Positions 1-9,002 are shown, counted from the stretch's first letter. The stretch is DNA of 45,232 bases from Gemmatimonadaceae bacterium (GCA_035633115.1 DASQFN010000075.1:1-45232); one strand, 5' to 3'. Notes: generated by a model from the sequence alone, not told the origin. Made by a program: numbers and translations.

Positions 1-225
1 GTCTTCCGTGAGCGAGCATTCTGGATGTTCTCGACCGCGCACCGCGTCGGAGACATGCGCCGCCTGATCAAGTACTTCAACCGCACCCCGGAGTCGGTGT
101 TCCCTACCGGCGGGTGGCACAAGGGCGGCAACTACGGCACCGATGTAAACTTCCCCGTGCCGCAGGCCGAGGAGAACAACCCGAACGTAACAGCTGGCAA
201 GGCTTGCACCGACCGAGCCGCCTAG
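1..225 (+). CDS. SusD/RagB-family outer-membrane lipoprotein, C-terminal fragment
   Basis: The open frame enters from the left edge (codon phase starts at base 1) and stops at TAG 223-225, leaving about 74 residues. The segment reading FWMFSTAHRVGDMRRLIKYF, followed by a VFPTGGWHKGGNYG stretch and a DVNFPVP segment, matches the C-terminal end of SusD/RagB-like glycan- or nutrient-binding lipoproteins as they occur in Gemmatimonadota and Bacteroidota: a last helix carrying a R-x-G-D-x-R-R motif, then a final Gly-rich loop and a proline-rich tail. Such proteins sit on the outer membrane and hand substrate to a SusC-type TonB-dependent transporter, whose gene normally lies directly upstream, here outside the window. 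The substrate cannot be told from this fragment. Family call is from remembered motif similarity. Confidence 0.72.
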   Translation, partial: VFRERAFWMFSTAHRVGDMRRLIKYFNRTPESVFPTGGWHKGGNYGTDVNFPVPQAEENNPNVTAGKACTDRAA

Positions 226-264
226 CGCCATCTCGTTCGGATTGAAGCGTGGTGTGTAGTACCG

Positions 265-304
265 GAACGGCCGCACGGATGCTCTCGCATTCGAGCGGCC
301 GTTC
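265..304. terminator. Hairpin between convergent susD-like gene and frdD
   Basis: A perfect 10-base inverted repeat (GAACGGCCGC at 265-274, GCGGCCGTTC at 295-304) with a 20-base loop lies 40 bases after the SusD-like stop. There is no strong T-run on either side, so it is a plausible but unproven bidirectional terminator between two genes that converge here. Confidence 0.45.
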
Positions 305-417
305 AACATTTCCATTCGCATCCGTTTCTTTACCGACTGTCGCGAGTCGCGCCTGAACGAAGCCGGGCGATTTCCTGATCGCGCGCAGCCGCTCACCCTT
401 GTAAACAGGTCGCGCCT

Positions 418-771
418 TTACGTCACCTGCAAGAGCAGATACCCGGCCCACAATGAGCCGACGAGCGCGCCACCGTAAAGGAGCGGGTTGATCACTTCGT
501 TCAGGTGCTTGATCTGCAACCCATCATAGAGTGTGTAACGGAAGCGATGGGCTCCGTGAAACAGCGAAAACATGCACAGGACGAATAAAACCACGCGCGT
601 GAGCGGATGACGCAACAGAACGAGCAGATGCTCGTGGCCAGGTGGCGAGATCCATCCAAGAGGGAACGCGAGTCCGAACAAGAATAGCAGGCTGGGTATC
701 AGCATCGCCGACACCACGCCGCCGGCGCTGAAAAGCAGCCACAGCAAGGGCTCCACGGATCGTCTCGCCAT
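418..771 (-). CDS. frdD: Fumarate reductase membrane anchor subunit D
   Basis: 117 residues, close to the 119 of E. coli FrdD. Three hydrophobic segments are visible (about residues 12-38, 55-72 and 94-116), and the central LFHGAHRFRYTLYDGLQ stretch matches the conserved FrdD segment around a histidine and arginine near the quinone site. The ATG (771-769) directly abuts the TAA of frdC (774-772), so the two anchors are translationally coupled. FrdC and FrdD together hold the FrdAB catalytic dimer on the inner face of the cytoplasmic membrane and bind menaquinol. This is the last gene of the operon; a hairpin follows at 265-304. Confidence 0.88.
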   Translation of the reverse strand: MARRSVEPLLWLLFSAGGVVSAMLIPSLLFLFGLAFPLGWISPPGHEHLLVLLRHPLTRVVLFVLCMFSLFHGAHRFRYTLYDGLQIKHLNEVINPLLYGGALVGSLWAGYLLLQVT

Positions 772-1188
772 TTACTCTCCGAGAACGAGCCAGACCACGA
801 GCGCTGACGACAGCGCCCAGGCCACGTAGTTTGAGGCCATGATCAATGGTCCGGGCACTCGCTTGCCCAGCACGCGCACCACCATCGCCTGGGGCGCAAG
901 GTTGAACCAGGTGATCGCATGCAACGCGACGAAGCACAGGCTCACGATGTTGATGACGAGAACGAAAAGGCTGCCGGACCAGGCCAGGAACTGTTCGTAT
1001 CGAGAGTCCCCCTGGCTCACTGCGCGGACCAGCAAGAGGAGGTAGACGACCGACCACGCAACGAAGACGCTGCTCAGCTCGCGAAGGATGAACGCGAGAT
1101 AGGAGCGGCGTTCCAGCCACCAGTACGTGGACACCCGCCGGCGGAACCAGCGCGGATGGTACTCGGCGGGGGCCGAGCGTTCGCTCAT
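772..1188 (-). CDS. frdC: Fumarate reductase membrane anchor subunit C
   Basis: 138 residues from ATG 1188-1186, which shares an ATGA overlap with the frdB stop (1187-1185). An in-frame ATG four codons earlier and a longer open frame to 1323 lie inside frdB and are unlikely starts. It matches E. coli FrdC well: an N-terminal [19 protein letters not shown] segment corresponds to the FrdC region containing the quinone-site glutamate (LRE), and [14 protein letters not shown] corresponds to the conserved H-x-x-T-W-F-x-L-A-P-x-A signature. Three transmembrane helices are expected. The E. coli-type FrdC/FrdD arrangement, with two small anchors, normally lacks haem b, unlike the single-anchor Wolinella type. 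Confidence 0.9.
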   Translation of the reverse strand: MSERSAPAEYHPRWFRRRVSTYWWLERRSYLAFILRELSSVFVAWSVVYLLLLVRAVSQGDSRYEQFLAWSGSLFVLVINIVSLCFVALHAITWFNLAPQAMVVRVLGKRVPGPLIMASNYVAWALSSALVVWLVLGE

Positions 1189-1928
1189 CGCGTGCTCCAT
1201 GGCACCAGGAAAGCTTGCAGCGAGTCCAGCGCAGCGGTCAGCTTGTAACGCTGAATGGCACCGGCGGGATCGACATCCTTCGGACAGACCTCGGTGCATT
1301 CTCCCACGAAGGTGCAACCCCAAATGCCTTCGTGTTTGGAAAGGACCTCGAGTCGTTCGCGCGCGCCTTCGTCACGGGAGTCGAGGTTGTATCGTTGGGC
1401 GAGGGCGATGGCCGCCGGCCCAATGAACTCCTGGTCCAGGCCGTAGATCGGGCAGGCAGCGTAACACAGCATGCAGTTGATGCACATGCTGTACTGCGCG
1501 TACTCGTCCATCTCCTGCGGCGTCTGCAGATACTCGCCATCGGATAGCGGTTTGTGGTCCTTGCGGATGATCCAGGGTTTCACCTTGCTCAACTTTCGCA
1601 TGAAGTCGCCGATCTCGACGACGAGGTCGCGAATGACTGGGAAGTTGCGCAGAGGCTCCACGCGCACGGGACCCGGGGCGTAGTCGGCCAGGAACGTGGC
1701 GCACGTCAATTTCGGTTCGCCATTTACGGTCATCCCGCAGCTCCCACAAATGCCCATCCGGCACGACCAGCGGTACGACAGCGTACCGTCCAGCCGGTCC
1801 TTGACATAATTCAGCCCATCGAGCACGACCCAGTCTTTGGGACAGGGCACGTCGTATTCCTGGAAAGTGGGAGCCGCCTCCTCCTCGGGACGGTAGCGTG
1901 CTACCTGCAGCGTGATCATGTCCGCCAT
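1185..1928 (-). CDS. frdB: Fumarate reductase iron-sulfur subunit
   Basis: 247 residues, the usual FrdB length. It passes electrons from membrane menaquinol to the FAD of FrdA through three iron-sulfur centres. The N-terminal half is a plant-type ferredoxin domain with [11 protein letters not shown] plus a downstream cysteine (LTCATF) for the 2Fe-2S cluster. The C-terminal half has [12 protein letters not shown] and [14 protein letters not shown], the ligand sets for the 4Fe-4S and 3Fe-4S clusters. A GGGAGG Shine-Dalgarno lies about nine bases before the ATG and overlaps the end of frdA; only six bases separate the genes. Its stop overlaps the frdC start. Confidence 0.95.
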   Translation of the reverse strand: MADMITLQVARYRPEEEAAPTFQEYDVPCPKDWVVLDGLNYVKDRLDGTLSYRWSCRMGICGSCGMTVNGEPKLTCATFLADYAPGPVRVEPLRNFPVIRDLVVEIGDFMRKLSKVKPWIIRKDHKPLSDGEYLQTPQEMDEYAQYSMCINCMLCYAACPIYGLDQEFIGPAAIALAQRYNLDSRDEGARERLEVLSKHEGIWGCTFVGECTEVCPKDVDPAGAIQRYKLTAALDSLQAFLVPWSTR

Positions 1929-1934
1929 TGAGTG

Positions 1935-3674
1935 CTACCTCCCATAGACCCGCTCGCCCGGAGGCCAGCGGGTGAGTGTCACCGGCAGATATTCCACCCG
2001 GCACGAGGCGTCGGGAGTCCGGTAGATAAGCGAATGCGCAAGAAAGCGCTGATCGTCGCGTGCGGGGAAGTCGGTGCGCTGGTGCGCGCCGCGTGACTCC
2101 TCCCGGCGCAGAGCAGCATTGACTATCGCCTCAGCGACGTCGAGCATGAAGGACAACTCGAGGGCCGCCACCCGCTCGGTGTTGAACGTGCGGCTCTGAT
2201 CCTCGATGCGCACGTCGCCGAAACGCTCCTGCAGTTCGCGCAGCCTGTCGGCCCCTCGTGCCAGCGTGTCGCCGGAGCGATAGATGCCGGCACTCTCCTC
2301 CATCGTCTTCTGCATTTCCTCGCGAAGCGTAGCCAGGCGCTCGCGTCCGCCGCTCTGGTGCAGGAACTCGTTCGCCAACTGTCTCTCCTCGTCCCGCGCC
2401 TGCGCGAGCACCGCCGGGCTGGTCTTCACTTCGCCGGCAGCATATTCGGCGGCGGCGCGTCCGGCCCGGGCGCCGAACACGAGCAGCTCGGGCAGAGAGT
2501 TGGATCCCAGCCGGTTCGCACCGTTGATGCTCACGCAGGCCACCTCCCCCGCCGCGTACAATCCGGCCAGTGGCGTGGCACCATCGATGTCCGTGTGCAC
2601 GCCGCCCATCATGTAGTGGACCACCGGCCTGACGGGAATGAGGTCCGTGACGGGGTCGATGTTCTGGTACTTCAGGCACAGCTCGCGCACGAAGGGGAGC
2701 TTGGTGTTGATTATTTTCTCGCCCAGGTGGCGGAGGTCGAGGTGGACGACGTGTCCGTAGGGCGTGTCGATGGTTCTCCCCTTCGCCACCTCCTGCACGA
2801 AGGCCTGCGACAGGCGATCTCGCGGCCCCAGCTCCATGCTGCGAAAGACCGGCTTCGGCTCCGGCTTGCCGAGGTTGTAGTCCTGCAGGTAGCGATAGCC
2901 GTCCTTGTTGATGAGGTACCCGCCCTCCGCCCGCGCCGCCTCGGTGATCAGGATGCCGGTGAACGGCAGGCCGGTGGGGTGGTACTGCACAAACTCCATG
3001 TCCTTCAGCGGGGCGCCTGCCCGGAAGGCGAGGGCCATACCGTCGCCCGTTTTGATACTGGCGTTGGTGGTGAAGGGGAAGACCCGGCCGCAGCCTCCCG
3101 TACACAGGATGACCGCGCGTGCTGTGATGGTCTCGACCTTCCCCGACATCAGCTCGATGGCGACCACCCCCTGAACATGGCCGTCATCGACCAGGAGCTT
3201 CGTCACGAACCATTCGTCGTAGCGAAAAACGCTCGTGTATTGGAGGGTCGTTTGGAAAAGCGTGTGGAGCATGTGGAAGCCGGTTTTGTCGGCGGCGAAC
3301 CACGTACGCATCTTCTTCATTCCCCCGAACGGGCGTACGGCAATGCGGCCGTCAGGCTCGCGGCTCCACGGACATCCCCAGTGTTCCAGTTGGAGCAGCT
3401 CCTGGGGTGCTTCCCTGATGAAGGCCTCCACAGCGTCTTGATCGCTGAGCCAATCTCCGCCCGAGATCGTATCGTACGCGTGTTCGTCGAAGCTGTCGTC
3501 AGGGGCGATCACTCCCGCGGCGCCTCCCTCGGCCGAAACCGTGTGGCTGCGCATCGGATACACCTTGGAGACCACGGCGATGCTGAGGCGCGGGTTGGTC
3601 TCGGCGATGGCAATGGCGGCGCGCAACCCCGCCCCGCCGCCGCCCACCAGCAACACGTCATGAGAAGGGATCAC
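1935..3674 (-). CDS. frdA: Fumarate reductase flavoprotein subunit
   Basis: Catalytic subunit reducing fumarate to succinate with covalent FAD; succinate oxidation is the reverse option. I choose GTG at 3674-3672 (579 residues), preceded nine bases upstream by TAAGGGA. The in-frame ATG at 3728 would overlap the upstream small gene and adds 18 residues that do not fit the family. From the GTG the protein begins almost at the Rossmann motif ([16 protein letters not shown]). [15 protein letters not shown] contains the histidine to which FAD is attached in the family, [16 protein letters not shown] and the [21 protein letters not shown] region carry substrate-site residues, and the [14 protein letters not shown] segment is the conserved C-terminal FAD loop. 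Closest in my reading to E. coli-type FrdA rather than SdhA. Confidence 0.95.
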   Translation of the reverse strand: MIPSHDVLLVGGGGAGLRAAIAIAETNPRLSIAVVSKVYPMRSHTVSAEGGAAGVIAPDDSFDEHAYDTISGGDWLSDQDAVEAFIREAPQELLQLEHWGCPWSREPDGRIAVRPFGGMKKMRTWFAADKTGFHMLHTLFQTTLQYTSVFRYDEWFVTKLLVDDGHVQGVVAIELMSGKVETITARAVILCTGGCGRVFPFTTNASIKTGDGMALAFRAGAPLKDMEFVQYHPTGLPFTGILITEAARAEGGYLINKDGYRYLQDYNLGKPEPKPVFRSMELGPRDRLSQAFVQEVAKGRTIDTPYGHVVHLDLRHLGEKIINTKLPFVRELCLKYQNIDPVTDLIPVRPVVHYMMGGVHTDIDGATPLAGLYAAGEVACVSINGANRLGSNSLPELLVFGARAGRAAAEYAAGEVKTSPAVLAQARDEERQLANEFLHQSGGRERLATLREEMQKTMEESAGIYRSGDTLARGADRLRELQERFGDVRIEDQSRTFNTERVAALELSFMLDVAEAIVNAALRREESRGAHQRTDFPARDDQRFLAHSLIYRTPDASCRVEYLPVTLTRWPPGERVYGR

Positions 3675-3705
3675 GGCCCGCTTGTCCCTTATCGACCGTG
3701 CATAG

Positions 3706-3933
3706 CTACTTGGCCCACAGCCGCTCATCCACCAGGACCTTGCCGTCGTGACGGACCACCTTGCGACTCATGCTGCCATCGTGATACTCGTGACGAATGC
3801 TGCGGCAGCCGCAAGCATAGTCCAGCTCCTCAGTAAGCAATGCATCATCGTCCCGATCCTGGTAGCTCTCTGCATCCGCGATCCGCCCGCATGGCGCCTG
3901 TTGGCCCTTCAAGCTGGTGCTCTTGCTAGCCAT
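3706..3933 (-). CDS. Unrecognised 75-residue CxC protein leading the frd operon
   Basis: A 75-residue frame from ATG 3933-3931, preceded by an excellent AAAGGAGG Shine-Dalgarno six bases upstream; an upstream start at 3978 is less likely. It ends 31 bases before the frdA GTG on the same strand, so it should be cotranscribed with frdABCD. The first half is polar and probably disordered; the second half is acidic, then holds a compact Cys-Gly-Cys ([13 protein letters not shown]) and a basic tail ending in VDERLWAK. There is no signal peptide or membrane segment. I do not recognise the family. CxC plus nearby histidines could bind a metal or serve a maturation role for FrdA or FrdB, but that is inference from position only. 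Confidence 0.7.
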   Translation of the reverse strand: MASKSTSLKGQQAPCGRIADAESYQDRDDDALLTEELDYACGCRSIRHEYHDGSMSRKVVRHDGKVLVDERLWAK

Positions 3934-4023
3934 CGTCTGCCTCCTTTGCTGGATCGAGCGACCCGCTGGCTCTATCATCTATCTCGGGATGGAACTGCAC
4001 AAGGACTCGATTACCATCTGAAT

Positions 4024-4453
4024 TCAGGGCCGGTCCGGGAATGGCAACGCGACCCGCAGTCCACGCACCAGTGGGCGGAGAGCCTGGAAGTCCCGATCTC
4101 GCGTGACTACCACCCACCCACGCTCCCGTGCCTGCACGGCCAGAAGCGCGTCATTCTGCCGACTCGCGCTCAGTCCCGCCGTCCCGCTCCGAGCGAGGAT
4201 CGCGCCGGTACGACGCCACGCCGCGGTCGAAGCGGCAACAACTCGCCCGCGCCGCTCAAACGCTTCGAGAGAAGACGTCGTCAAGCACCCGCCGCGCTTT
4301 GTCGGTCCGCGCCCCCGCCATCAGCTCCGCAGCAACGATGCTCGAGAGCACCGTCGACGGCAGCGCCCAGTTAAGAAACGCCTTCAGTCGATCCAGATCC
4401 AATGGTTGGCGGAGGGCGTCAACGAAGACGTTCGTGTCGAGGGTGTAGATCAA
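4024..4453 (-). pseudogene. VapC-type PIN-domain toxin, frameshifted
   Basis: Two frames together make one PIN-domain ribonuclease. The first part (from TTG 4453-4451) reads LIYTLDTNVFVDALRQP with the PIN aspartate (LDTN) and the helix with the conserved Glu (SSIVAAELMAG), then runs to a stop near 4256. The second part, in another frame, continues with LEAFERRGRVV, a QNDALLAVQARERG segment and VVVTRDRDFQAL, which is the C-terminal PIN half with its acidic residues. The join lies around 4266-4276 in a TTCTCTC stretch and is explained by one extra base. The TTG start overlaps the TGA of the upstream antitoxin (TTGA), the usual coupling in such modules. Either a decayed gene or a sequencing indel. 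Confidence 0.75.
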
Positions 4454-4667
4454 CCAGCGCGGCGGACCCGCTCGATGCTGGCCAGCCCGCCGGCCGCCAC
4501 AAGCTGATCCAGCGCCTGGAACACCTCCGTGCGGAACACGACGAGGTCCAGGGCCGCGTCCACCGCAGCCGTCTCGGTTCGGTGCCAAGAGCGGCCTTCG
4601 CGGCGTCCAGCTTGCGCTGATCCATCAGCATGTTCTTGCGCTTCATCACGCGGGTTGTCCTGGCCAT
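4450..4667 (-). pseudogene. VapB-type antitoxin, frameshifted
   Basis: From ATG 4667-4665 the frame reads MARTTRVMKRKNMLMDQRKL, then DAAKAALGTE, a typical short VapB antitoxin N-terminus (the MDQxKLDxAKxxLGTETE pattern known from this family). It then leaves frame near 4577-4580: the neighbouring frame continues TETAAVDAALDLV and ends at TGA 4452-4450, exactly overlapping the toxin start. Restoring one missing A (GAACCGAG to GAAACCGAG) gives a full antitoxin of about 72 residues. There is no obvious Shine-Dalgarno. Antitoxins of this kind bind and silence the PIN toxin and repress their own promoter. Confidence 0.68.
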
Positions 4668-4804
4668 CGGTGGCTCGAAGAAAGGGGAACGCCGCACGAT
4701 ACTGTGGCGCCGCGAGCCGAGCGGACGGGCGAATAGCTCCGCCCCGACCACCCGCGGTGGCGTAGCGCGGCGTGCCGCGTCGCGCGATACTTCAACGTCC
4801 CCGG

Positions 4805-4845
4805 TTGAAATTCCTATTCCCTATCCCCCCGATTGAAATTCCTAT
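4805..4845. repeat. Direct repeat of TTGAAATTCCTAT upstream of the IPT/TIG gene
   Basis: The 13-base word TTGAAATTCCTAT occurs at 4805-4817 and again at 4833-4845, spaced 28 bases (a little under three helical turns), in a C-rich stretch about 60-100 bases before the start at 4907. It could be a pair of regulator sites or a small local duplication; nothing else supports a role. Confidence 0.4.
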
Positions 4846-4906
4846 CCCCAATTTCCTCCACGCGCCGGCAGAAGACTCTCCAGCGAGTCAGCCGAAGGAG
4901 ATGAAC

Positions 4907-6235
4907 ATGTTTCATTCCCCACCGCTCCGCCCAATCGTCATCCTGGTCCAGTGCGCCACCTTCCTCGCGACTTCATTCCCGCTTCTCGCGCAGATCCCGG
5001 CGGTGACACCCACGCAAGGTCAGAGGCCCACATTCGTCCCTCGTATCAAGGAGATCAGGAGTCCCGCCGGTACTTATGACGGCAGGCCGAAACTGCTGCC
5101 ACTCCAGACCTTCACCGTAGAGGGCAGTCTGTTCAACGATCTGGCCTCGCAGAACAGGATCACCGTCGTTCGGCCCTCAACCACCTTCTCGCCTGCAGTC
5201 CAGGTCGCTGAGATCATGCCTCTGTCGGCGACTAGCACCAAGCTCACGGCGCGGATTCCGGCGAACGTCGAAGGAGGCAGTTACGTCCTGCGGGTGAAGG
5301 TCGAAGGCTCAGAGCCGTCGAATGGCATCTTCGTCGAAGTTGCCGATCTCAACATAGGCGCGAGAATGGGAACGCCCCACATCATCTCCGTCAGTCCGGA
5401 TAGTGGAAAGCGCGGAGAGTCGATATCGCTCAAAGGGTTGTTTCGGAGCTCACCGCGCATTTTTCTCGACCCAACATCGGCGGGAGGCGAGTCATTCTCT
5501 GTCGCACCGTCGTTCACCAGCCGTGAGGCAATCAGCTTCAAGGTGCCGGCAGCGGCATTGCCTGGCGGCTACCGCGTCTCCGTTGCATCGCCTGGCTCGG
5601 ACGACCGCACCAATGCCCTCAGGCTTCGCGTGGTCGATGATACCGCGTCCAGATACGTCGTGGAAATCGCCAGGATCAGGAGCATTACCGAATCGGCGGA
5701 CGGCATCGGATCAGACGAGATTTACGCTGTGGCGCTTTCGTTCCTCGTCGGTTCGGGCCTGGAGTCGCCCGTGGAAATGGGCACCGGCGTGTTCAACGAT
5801 GTCGACGCCGGCGAATCCATACAGCCGTCGAACCCGTCCAGGGTGCGGGTTTTCCATGGAGCTTCGGCCTCGGACCACGTGATACTCATCGGACTCGAGG
5901 AGTACGACAGTTCCGATGGCGACGGCCCTGAACCAAAACGTGGTGAGCGTGTGATGCGAGGGATGGGCTACGATATCTCGGAGCAGTCCCGCGACCCAAG
6001 GCTGTCGTCGCGCGAGAAGCTCGTGGCCTTTGCGCGGCTCTCGATGATGAGAGAGCTCGCAAGCATTGTCCGCGCCTACAGCGACGACCTGCTCGGTATC
6101 GAGGAGCTTAGGCTGACTGACGCCGACATCCAGAAGGCAGCGCAGCTCCAGGGCGCGCCCGTCGTCAAGCAACTCGTCTTCAAGGGGGACGGCTCTCACT
6201 ACGTGATGGACGTTCACCTGAGGATGATCAAGTGA
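4907..6235 (+). CDS. Secreted protein with an IPT/TIG domain
   Basis: 442 residues from ATG 4907, which has GAAGGAG six bases upstream; the ATG at 4901 touches the Shine-Dalgarno and the earlier ATG at 4772 is implausible. A Sec signal peptide is visible (hydrophobic run VILVQCATFLATSFPLLAQ). Two Ig-like stretches follow; the second, about residues 158-245, starts with the PHIISVSPDSGKRGESISLKG pattern typical of IPT/TIG domains. The C-terminal 190 residues contain a segment rich in Asp and Glu (ESADGIGSDEIY and GVFNDVDAGE) that looks like a calcium-binding beta-sandwich, though this is only a guess. No catalytic motif seen; likely an envelope or surface protein of unknown role. Confidence 0.75.
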   Translation: MFHSPPLRPIVILVQCATFLATSFPLLAQIPAVTPTQGQRPTFVPRIKEIRSPAGTYDGRPKLLPLQTFTVEGSLFNDLASQNRITVVRPSTTFSPAVQVAEIMPLSATSTKLTARIPANVEGGSYVLRVKVEGSEPSNGIFVEVADLNIGARMGTPHIISVSPDSGKRGESISLKGLFRSSPRIFLDPTSAGGESFSVAPSFTSREAISFKVPAAALPGGYRVSVASPGSDDRTNALRLRVVDDTASRYVVEIARIRSITESADGIGSDEIYAVALSFLVGSGLESPVEMGTGVFNDVDAGESIQPSNPSRVRVFHGASASDHVILIGLEEYDSSDGDGPEPKRGERVMRGMGYDISEQSRDPRLSSREKLVAFARLSMMRELASIVRAYSDDLLGIEELRLTDADIQKAAQLQGAPVVKQLVFKGDGSHYVMDVHLRMIK

Positions 6236-6375
6236 TGCGAGGTGTTCGAACCAGGAGGCGGCTCACAATCACCATCAAAGTTGCTTCGCGACGGAAGTAC
6301 AAGTCTCATTCTCGCGCAATCAACGCTGCCTAGAAGCCCGTCAATCTGCGACCGCTAATCGGCCGAGCCCCGCCA

Positions 6376-7917
6376 TCATGCAGATCGGTAACGGCGCGAG
6401 AGAGACTCGATCATCGCGGACGGGTCGGGAGCGCCCCCGGTCGCCCGCTCGATGAGCACCGCCGCCGGGTAACGCTGCCCGTGCCGGTGAACATTTTCGC
6501 CGAGCCAAGCGCGGAGCCTGCCGAAATCCCCGCGGGCAAACGCCTCCTCCAGCGGGCCAATCTCTCGCTCGGCGGCCGCGAAGAGCTGTGCCGCGTACAC
6601 GTTGCCCAGCGTATACGTCGGGAAGTATGCAATGAGCCCGTCCGCCCAGTGTATGTCCTGGAGACAACCGGTCCTGTCATCGGGCGGCGTGATGCCAAGG
6701 CGTCGCTGGTAAAGCTCGGACCATGCCCCGGGGAGATCGGCTGCCGGCAGATCGCCCGCGAGCAGCGCGCGCTCGAGATCGAATCGCACCATGATGTGCA
6801 GGTTGTACGTTACCTCATCGGCTTCGATTCGAATGAAGCCGGGCTTCACGCGGTTGACCGCCTTGCGAAACCCATCGAGTGAGACGTCGTGCAGCGCATC
6901 TGGAAAAGAACTCTGAAGCTGCGGATAGAACTGGCGCCAGAAACCTTGACTCCGCCCAACGTAATTCTCCCACAAGCGCGACTGTGATTCGTGGATGCCG
7001 AGCGACACGGGGTCACCCATCGGCGTTCCGTAGTGCTCGCGATCGAGACCCTGATCGTACAGCGCATGCCCGCACTCATGGAGGAGGGCAAATAATCCGC
7101 GGGTAAAATTGTTCGGGAAGTACCGCAGCCCAATGCGCACGTCGCCGGGCCCGATCATCGAGCAGAACGGATGCTGACTTACATCGAGGCGTCCGCCTTC
7201 CGAATCGAAACCAATCGCCGCCGCGACTCCCGCGATGAACAAGCGCTGATTCTCGAGCGGAAATTCCCGCTTGAGCACATCATCGGGCGCAGGCGCCGAC
7301 TTCTCGCGCAGCGACGCGACCAGCGGAACGAGGTCCGCCTCGAGGCGCGTGAACAACGGCGAGACGCGGTCGGTCGTCATGCCCGGCTCGTAGTCCTCGA
7401 GCAGCGCATCGTACCGCTCACCGACCCAGCCAAGGGCATCGGCCTTCTCTCGCGCTAACCCAAATATCCGGTCGATCCACGGAGCGAAGGTCTTGAAGTC
7501 GTCGTTGGTCCGCGCGTCCGCCCAGACCTGCGACGCAAGCGCGGTCACGCGCGCCCATTCCTCCACCAGCTCCCGCGGCAGGCGACGCTGGCGATCGAAA
7601 TTCCGGCGGAGCTCACGCACGTTCACGGCCTGCGGGCTCTCGGGCTCGCTGACGAGCGAGGATGCTTCGATGGTGCCGAGAAGCTCATCGTAGCGGGGAT
7701 CGGTTGCACGATCGTGAGCCAGCCCTGCCACCAGCGCCATCTGCTCTCCGCGATGCCCCACGCCGCTGCGCGGCATGTAGATCTCGGCGTCCCACTGCAG
7801 CAATCCAAGACACGACTCGAGCACGGTCTTCTCGCGCGAGAGCCGCACCAGCTCACCGTAGGCTTGTTCAGGATTCACTTTTTGGTCGGCGCTCGGTGGG
7901 CGTGGGTTCGATGACAA
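6376..7917 (-). CDS. M32-family metallocarboxypeptidase (carboxypeptidase Taq type)
   Basis: 513 residues from TTG 7917-7915; M32 proteins are about 500 long. It removes C-terminal amino acids from peptides, using a metal bound by the HEXXH motif HECGH (residues 280-284) with the downstream glutamate in HESQSRLWENYVG (E310). The family's N-terminal GLLQWDAEIYMPR, the IRIEADEVTYNLHIMVRFDLE segment and the C-terminal DIHWADGLIAYFPTYTLGN region are all present. The start is uncertain: family members begin close to VNPEQAYGEL, so the GTG at 7878-7876 is an alternative. No signal peptide, so probably cytoplasmic. It lies 107 bases downstream of the cupin gene on the same strand and faces the IPT/TIG gene. 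Confidence 0.93.
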   Translation of the reverse strand: MSSNPRPPSADQKVNPEQAYGELVRLSREKTVLESCLGLLQWDAEIYMPRSGVGHRGEQMALVAGLAHDRATDPRYDELLGTIEASSLVSEPESPQAVNVRELRRNFDRQRRLPRELVEEWARVTALASQVWADARTNDDFKTFAPWIDRIFGLAREKADALGWVGERYDALLEDYEPGMTTDRVSPLFTRLEADLVPLVASLREKSAPAPDDVLKREFPLENQRLFIAGVAAAIGFDSEGGRLDVSQHPFCSMIGPGDVRIGLRYFPNNFTRGLFALLHECGHALYDQGLDREHYGTPMGDPVSLGIHESQSRLWENYVGRSQGFWRQFYPQLQSSFPDALHDVSLDGFRKAVNRVKPGFIRIEADEVTYNLHIMVRFDLERALLAGDLPAADLPGAWSELYQRRLGITPPDDRTGCLQDIHWADGLIAYFPTYTLGNVYAAQLFAAAEREIGPLEEAFARGDFGRLRAWLGENVHRHGQRYPAAVLIERATGGAPDPSAMIESLSRRYRSA

Positions 7918-8024
7918 GTTCCTGGGCCGCAGAATACGCGAAGAGACTCGCCTTCAGAGAGGCAACAGAGCACGCGGAGCGAGCTCCTTTCAGTCAGCAA
8001 CAACGCCTGATGGAGTGAGCGAGG

Positions 8025-8756
8025 CTAATCCGTCTTCTTCGTCTGCCGAGCTCTCTGCGCCGACTTCACTTCGACGGCGATGATGTGGGCTTCGCCCGAA
8101 AGCACCTCCCACGCGTGCTCCGCGTCCTCCATCCAGATCGCCTGCCCCGGATACGTATCGAAAATGACGTTCTTCCCATCTTGAAGCGTCAAGTTGAACC
8201 GAGCCGTGCCCAGGCTGACAAAGACGAACGGCGTATGCGAGTGCATGGGACTCTTTCTCCCCTTGACCGCCCGCGCGTCGAAAATCCGGACGTGATCGTT
8301 CTCCACAAGAACGTGGTGCACGTCGGGGTCGACAGTCACTGCGTCATTTGGTTTTCGGACGACCGCAGGGAGAGCACCCGCGGCGGGCCTCTGAGCGGAT
8401 TTCACCTCCACCGCGATGACGCCAACCTTTCCCGAGATCATCTGCCAGGAATGCTCCATGCCGTCGCCGATCCAGGCGACCAATCCCGGATGAATGTCGA
8501 ACATGGAGCTCTTGCCGCCCGGGAGACCCAGCTTCACTCGCCCTTGCTCCACTCCGATGAAGACGAAAGGCGGGTGACTGTGCATTGGACTGGCCGTTGG
8601 ATACGAGGCGCGGGCCGCGAATACCCGTACATGCTCGTTGTCGAAGAGGACGTTGTGGACCCTCGGGTCGACAACTACTGCGTCATTTGCCTTTTGCGCA
8701 GACGCGGAAACAGGGAACCCCAGAGCGAATGCCAACGCGATAGCACAGCGTGTCAT
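8025..8756 (-). CDS. Secreted protein made of two tandem cupin-like repeats
   Basis: 243 residues from ATG 8756; an ATG at 8783 is also possible, and neither has a strong ribosome site. MTRCAIALAFALGFPVSASA is a clear Sec signal. The mature protein is an internal duplication: each half begins with a VDPxVHxVLxxNxHVRxFxAR motif, has an SPMHSHxPFVF stretch (HSHPPFVF and HSHTPFVF), then a hydrophobic WI-x-D-x-x-xHxW segment, and ends in IAVEVKSAQR. This is the small-beta-barrel cupin pattern with two His in H-x-H and another His near the end of each barrel, so two metal sites are possible. Substrate unknown. Similar single-repeat proteins are annotated only as cupin-domain or hypothetical. Confidence 0.78.
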   Translation of the reverse strand: MTRCAIALAFALGFPVSASAQKANDAVVVDPRVHNVLFDNEHVRVFAARASYPTASPMHSHPPFVFIGVEQGRVKLGLPGGKSSMFDIHPGLVAWIGDGMEHSWQMISGKVGVIAVEVKSAQRPAAGALPAVVRKPNDAVTVDPDVHHVLVENDHVRIFDARAVKGRKSPMHSHTPFVFVSLGTARFNLTLQDGKNVIFDTYPGQAIWMEDAEHAWEVLSGEAHIIAVEVKSAQRARQTKKTD

Positions 8757-9002
8757 TGGAACCTTCGGCGGAGAGTTGGTCATACATTGCAGGTTACGTT
8801 CGCCCGCGTCAACTCGGTGTAGAGCCGCCCATGCCACGCTACTGTGTCAGTCGCCACCTCCCGAGTGACTGTGGAGCGCGTGTGGTATTGCACGCTTCCG
8901 TACGGTTCGGCCGAGGTGCGCTAAGTCTGAAAATGGCTTGCATGGCTGCCCGGATATAGGGCATAATCCACCCGAGCGACCAACCAAATTCCCACCCGGA
9001 AA

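Noticed and set aside
772-1323. A longer frdC start at 1323 (183 residues).
   Set aside because: It would lie deep within frdB and the added residues do not resemble FrdC; the ATGA overlap at 1188 is a better start.
2358-3836. A 492-codon open frame on the plus strand opposite frdA.
   Set aside because: It is antisense to a clear catalytic subunit with all motifs; the protein has no recognisable domain, and long antisense frames are common in GC-rich DNA.
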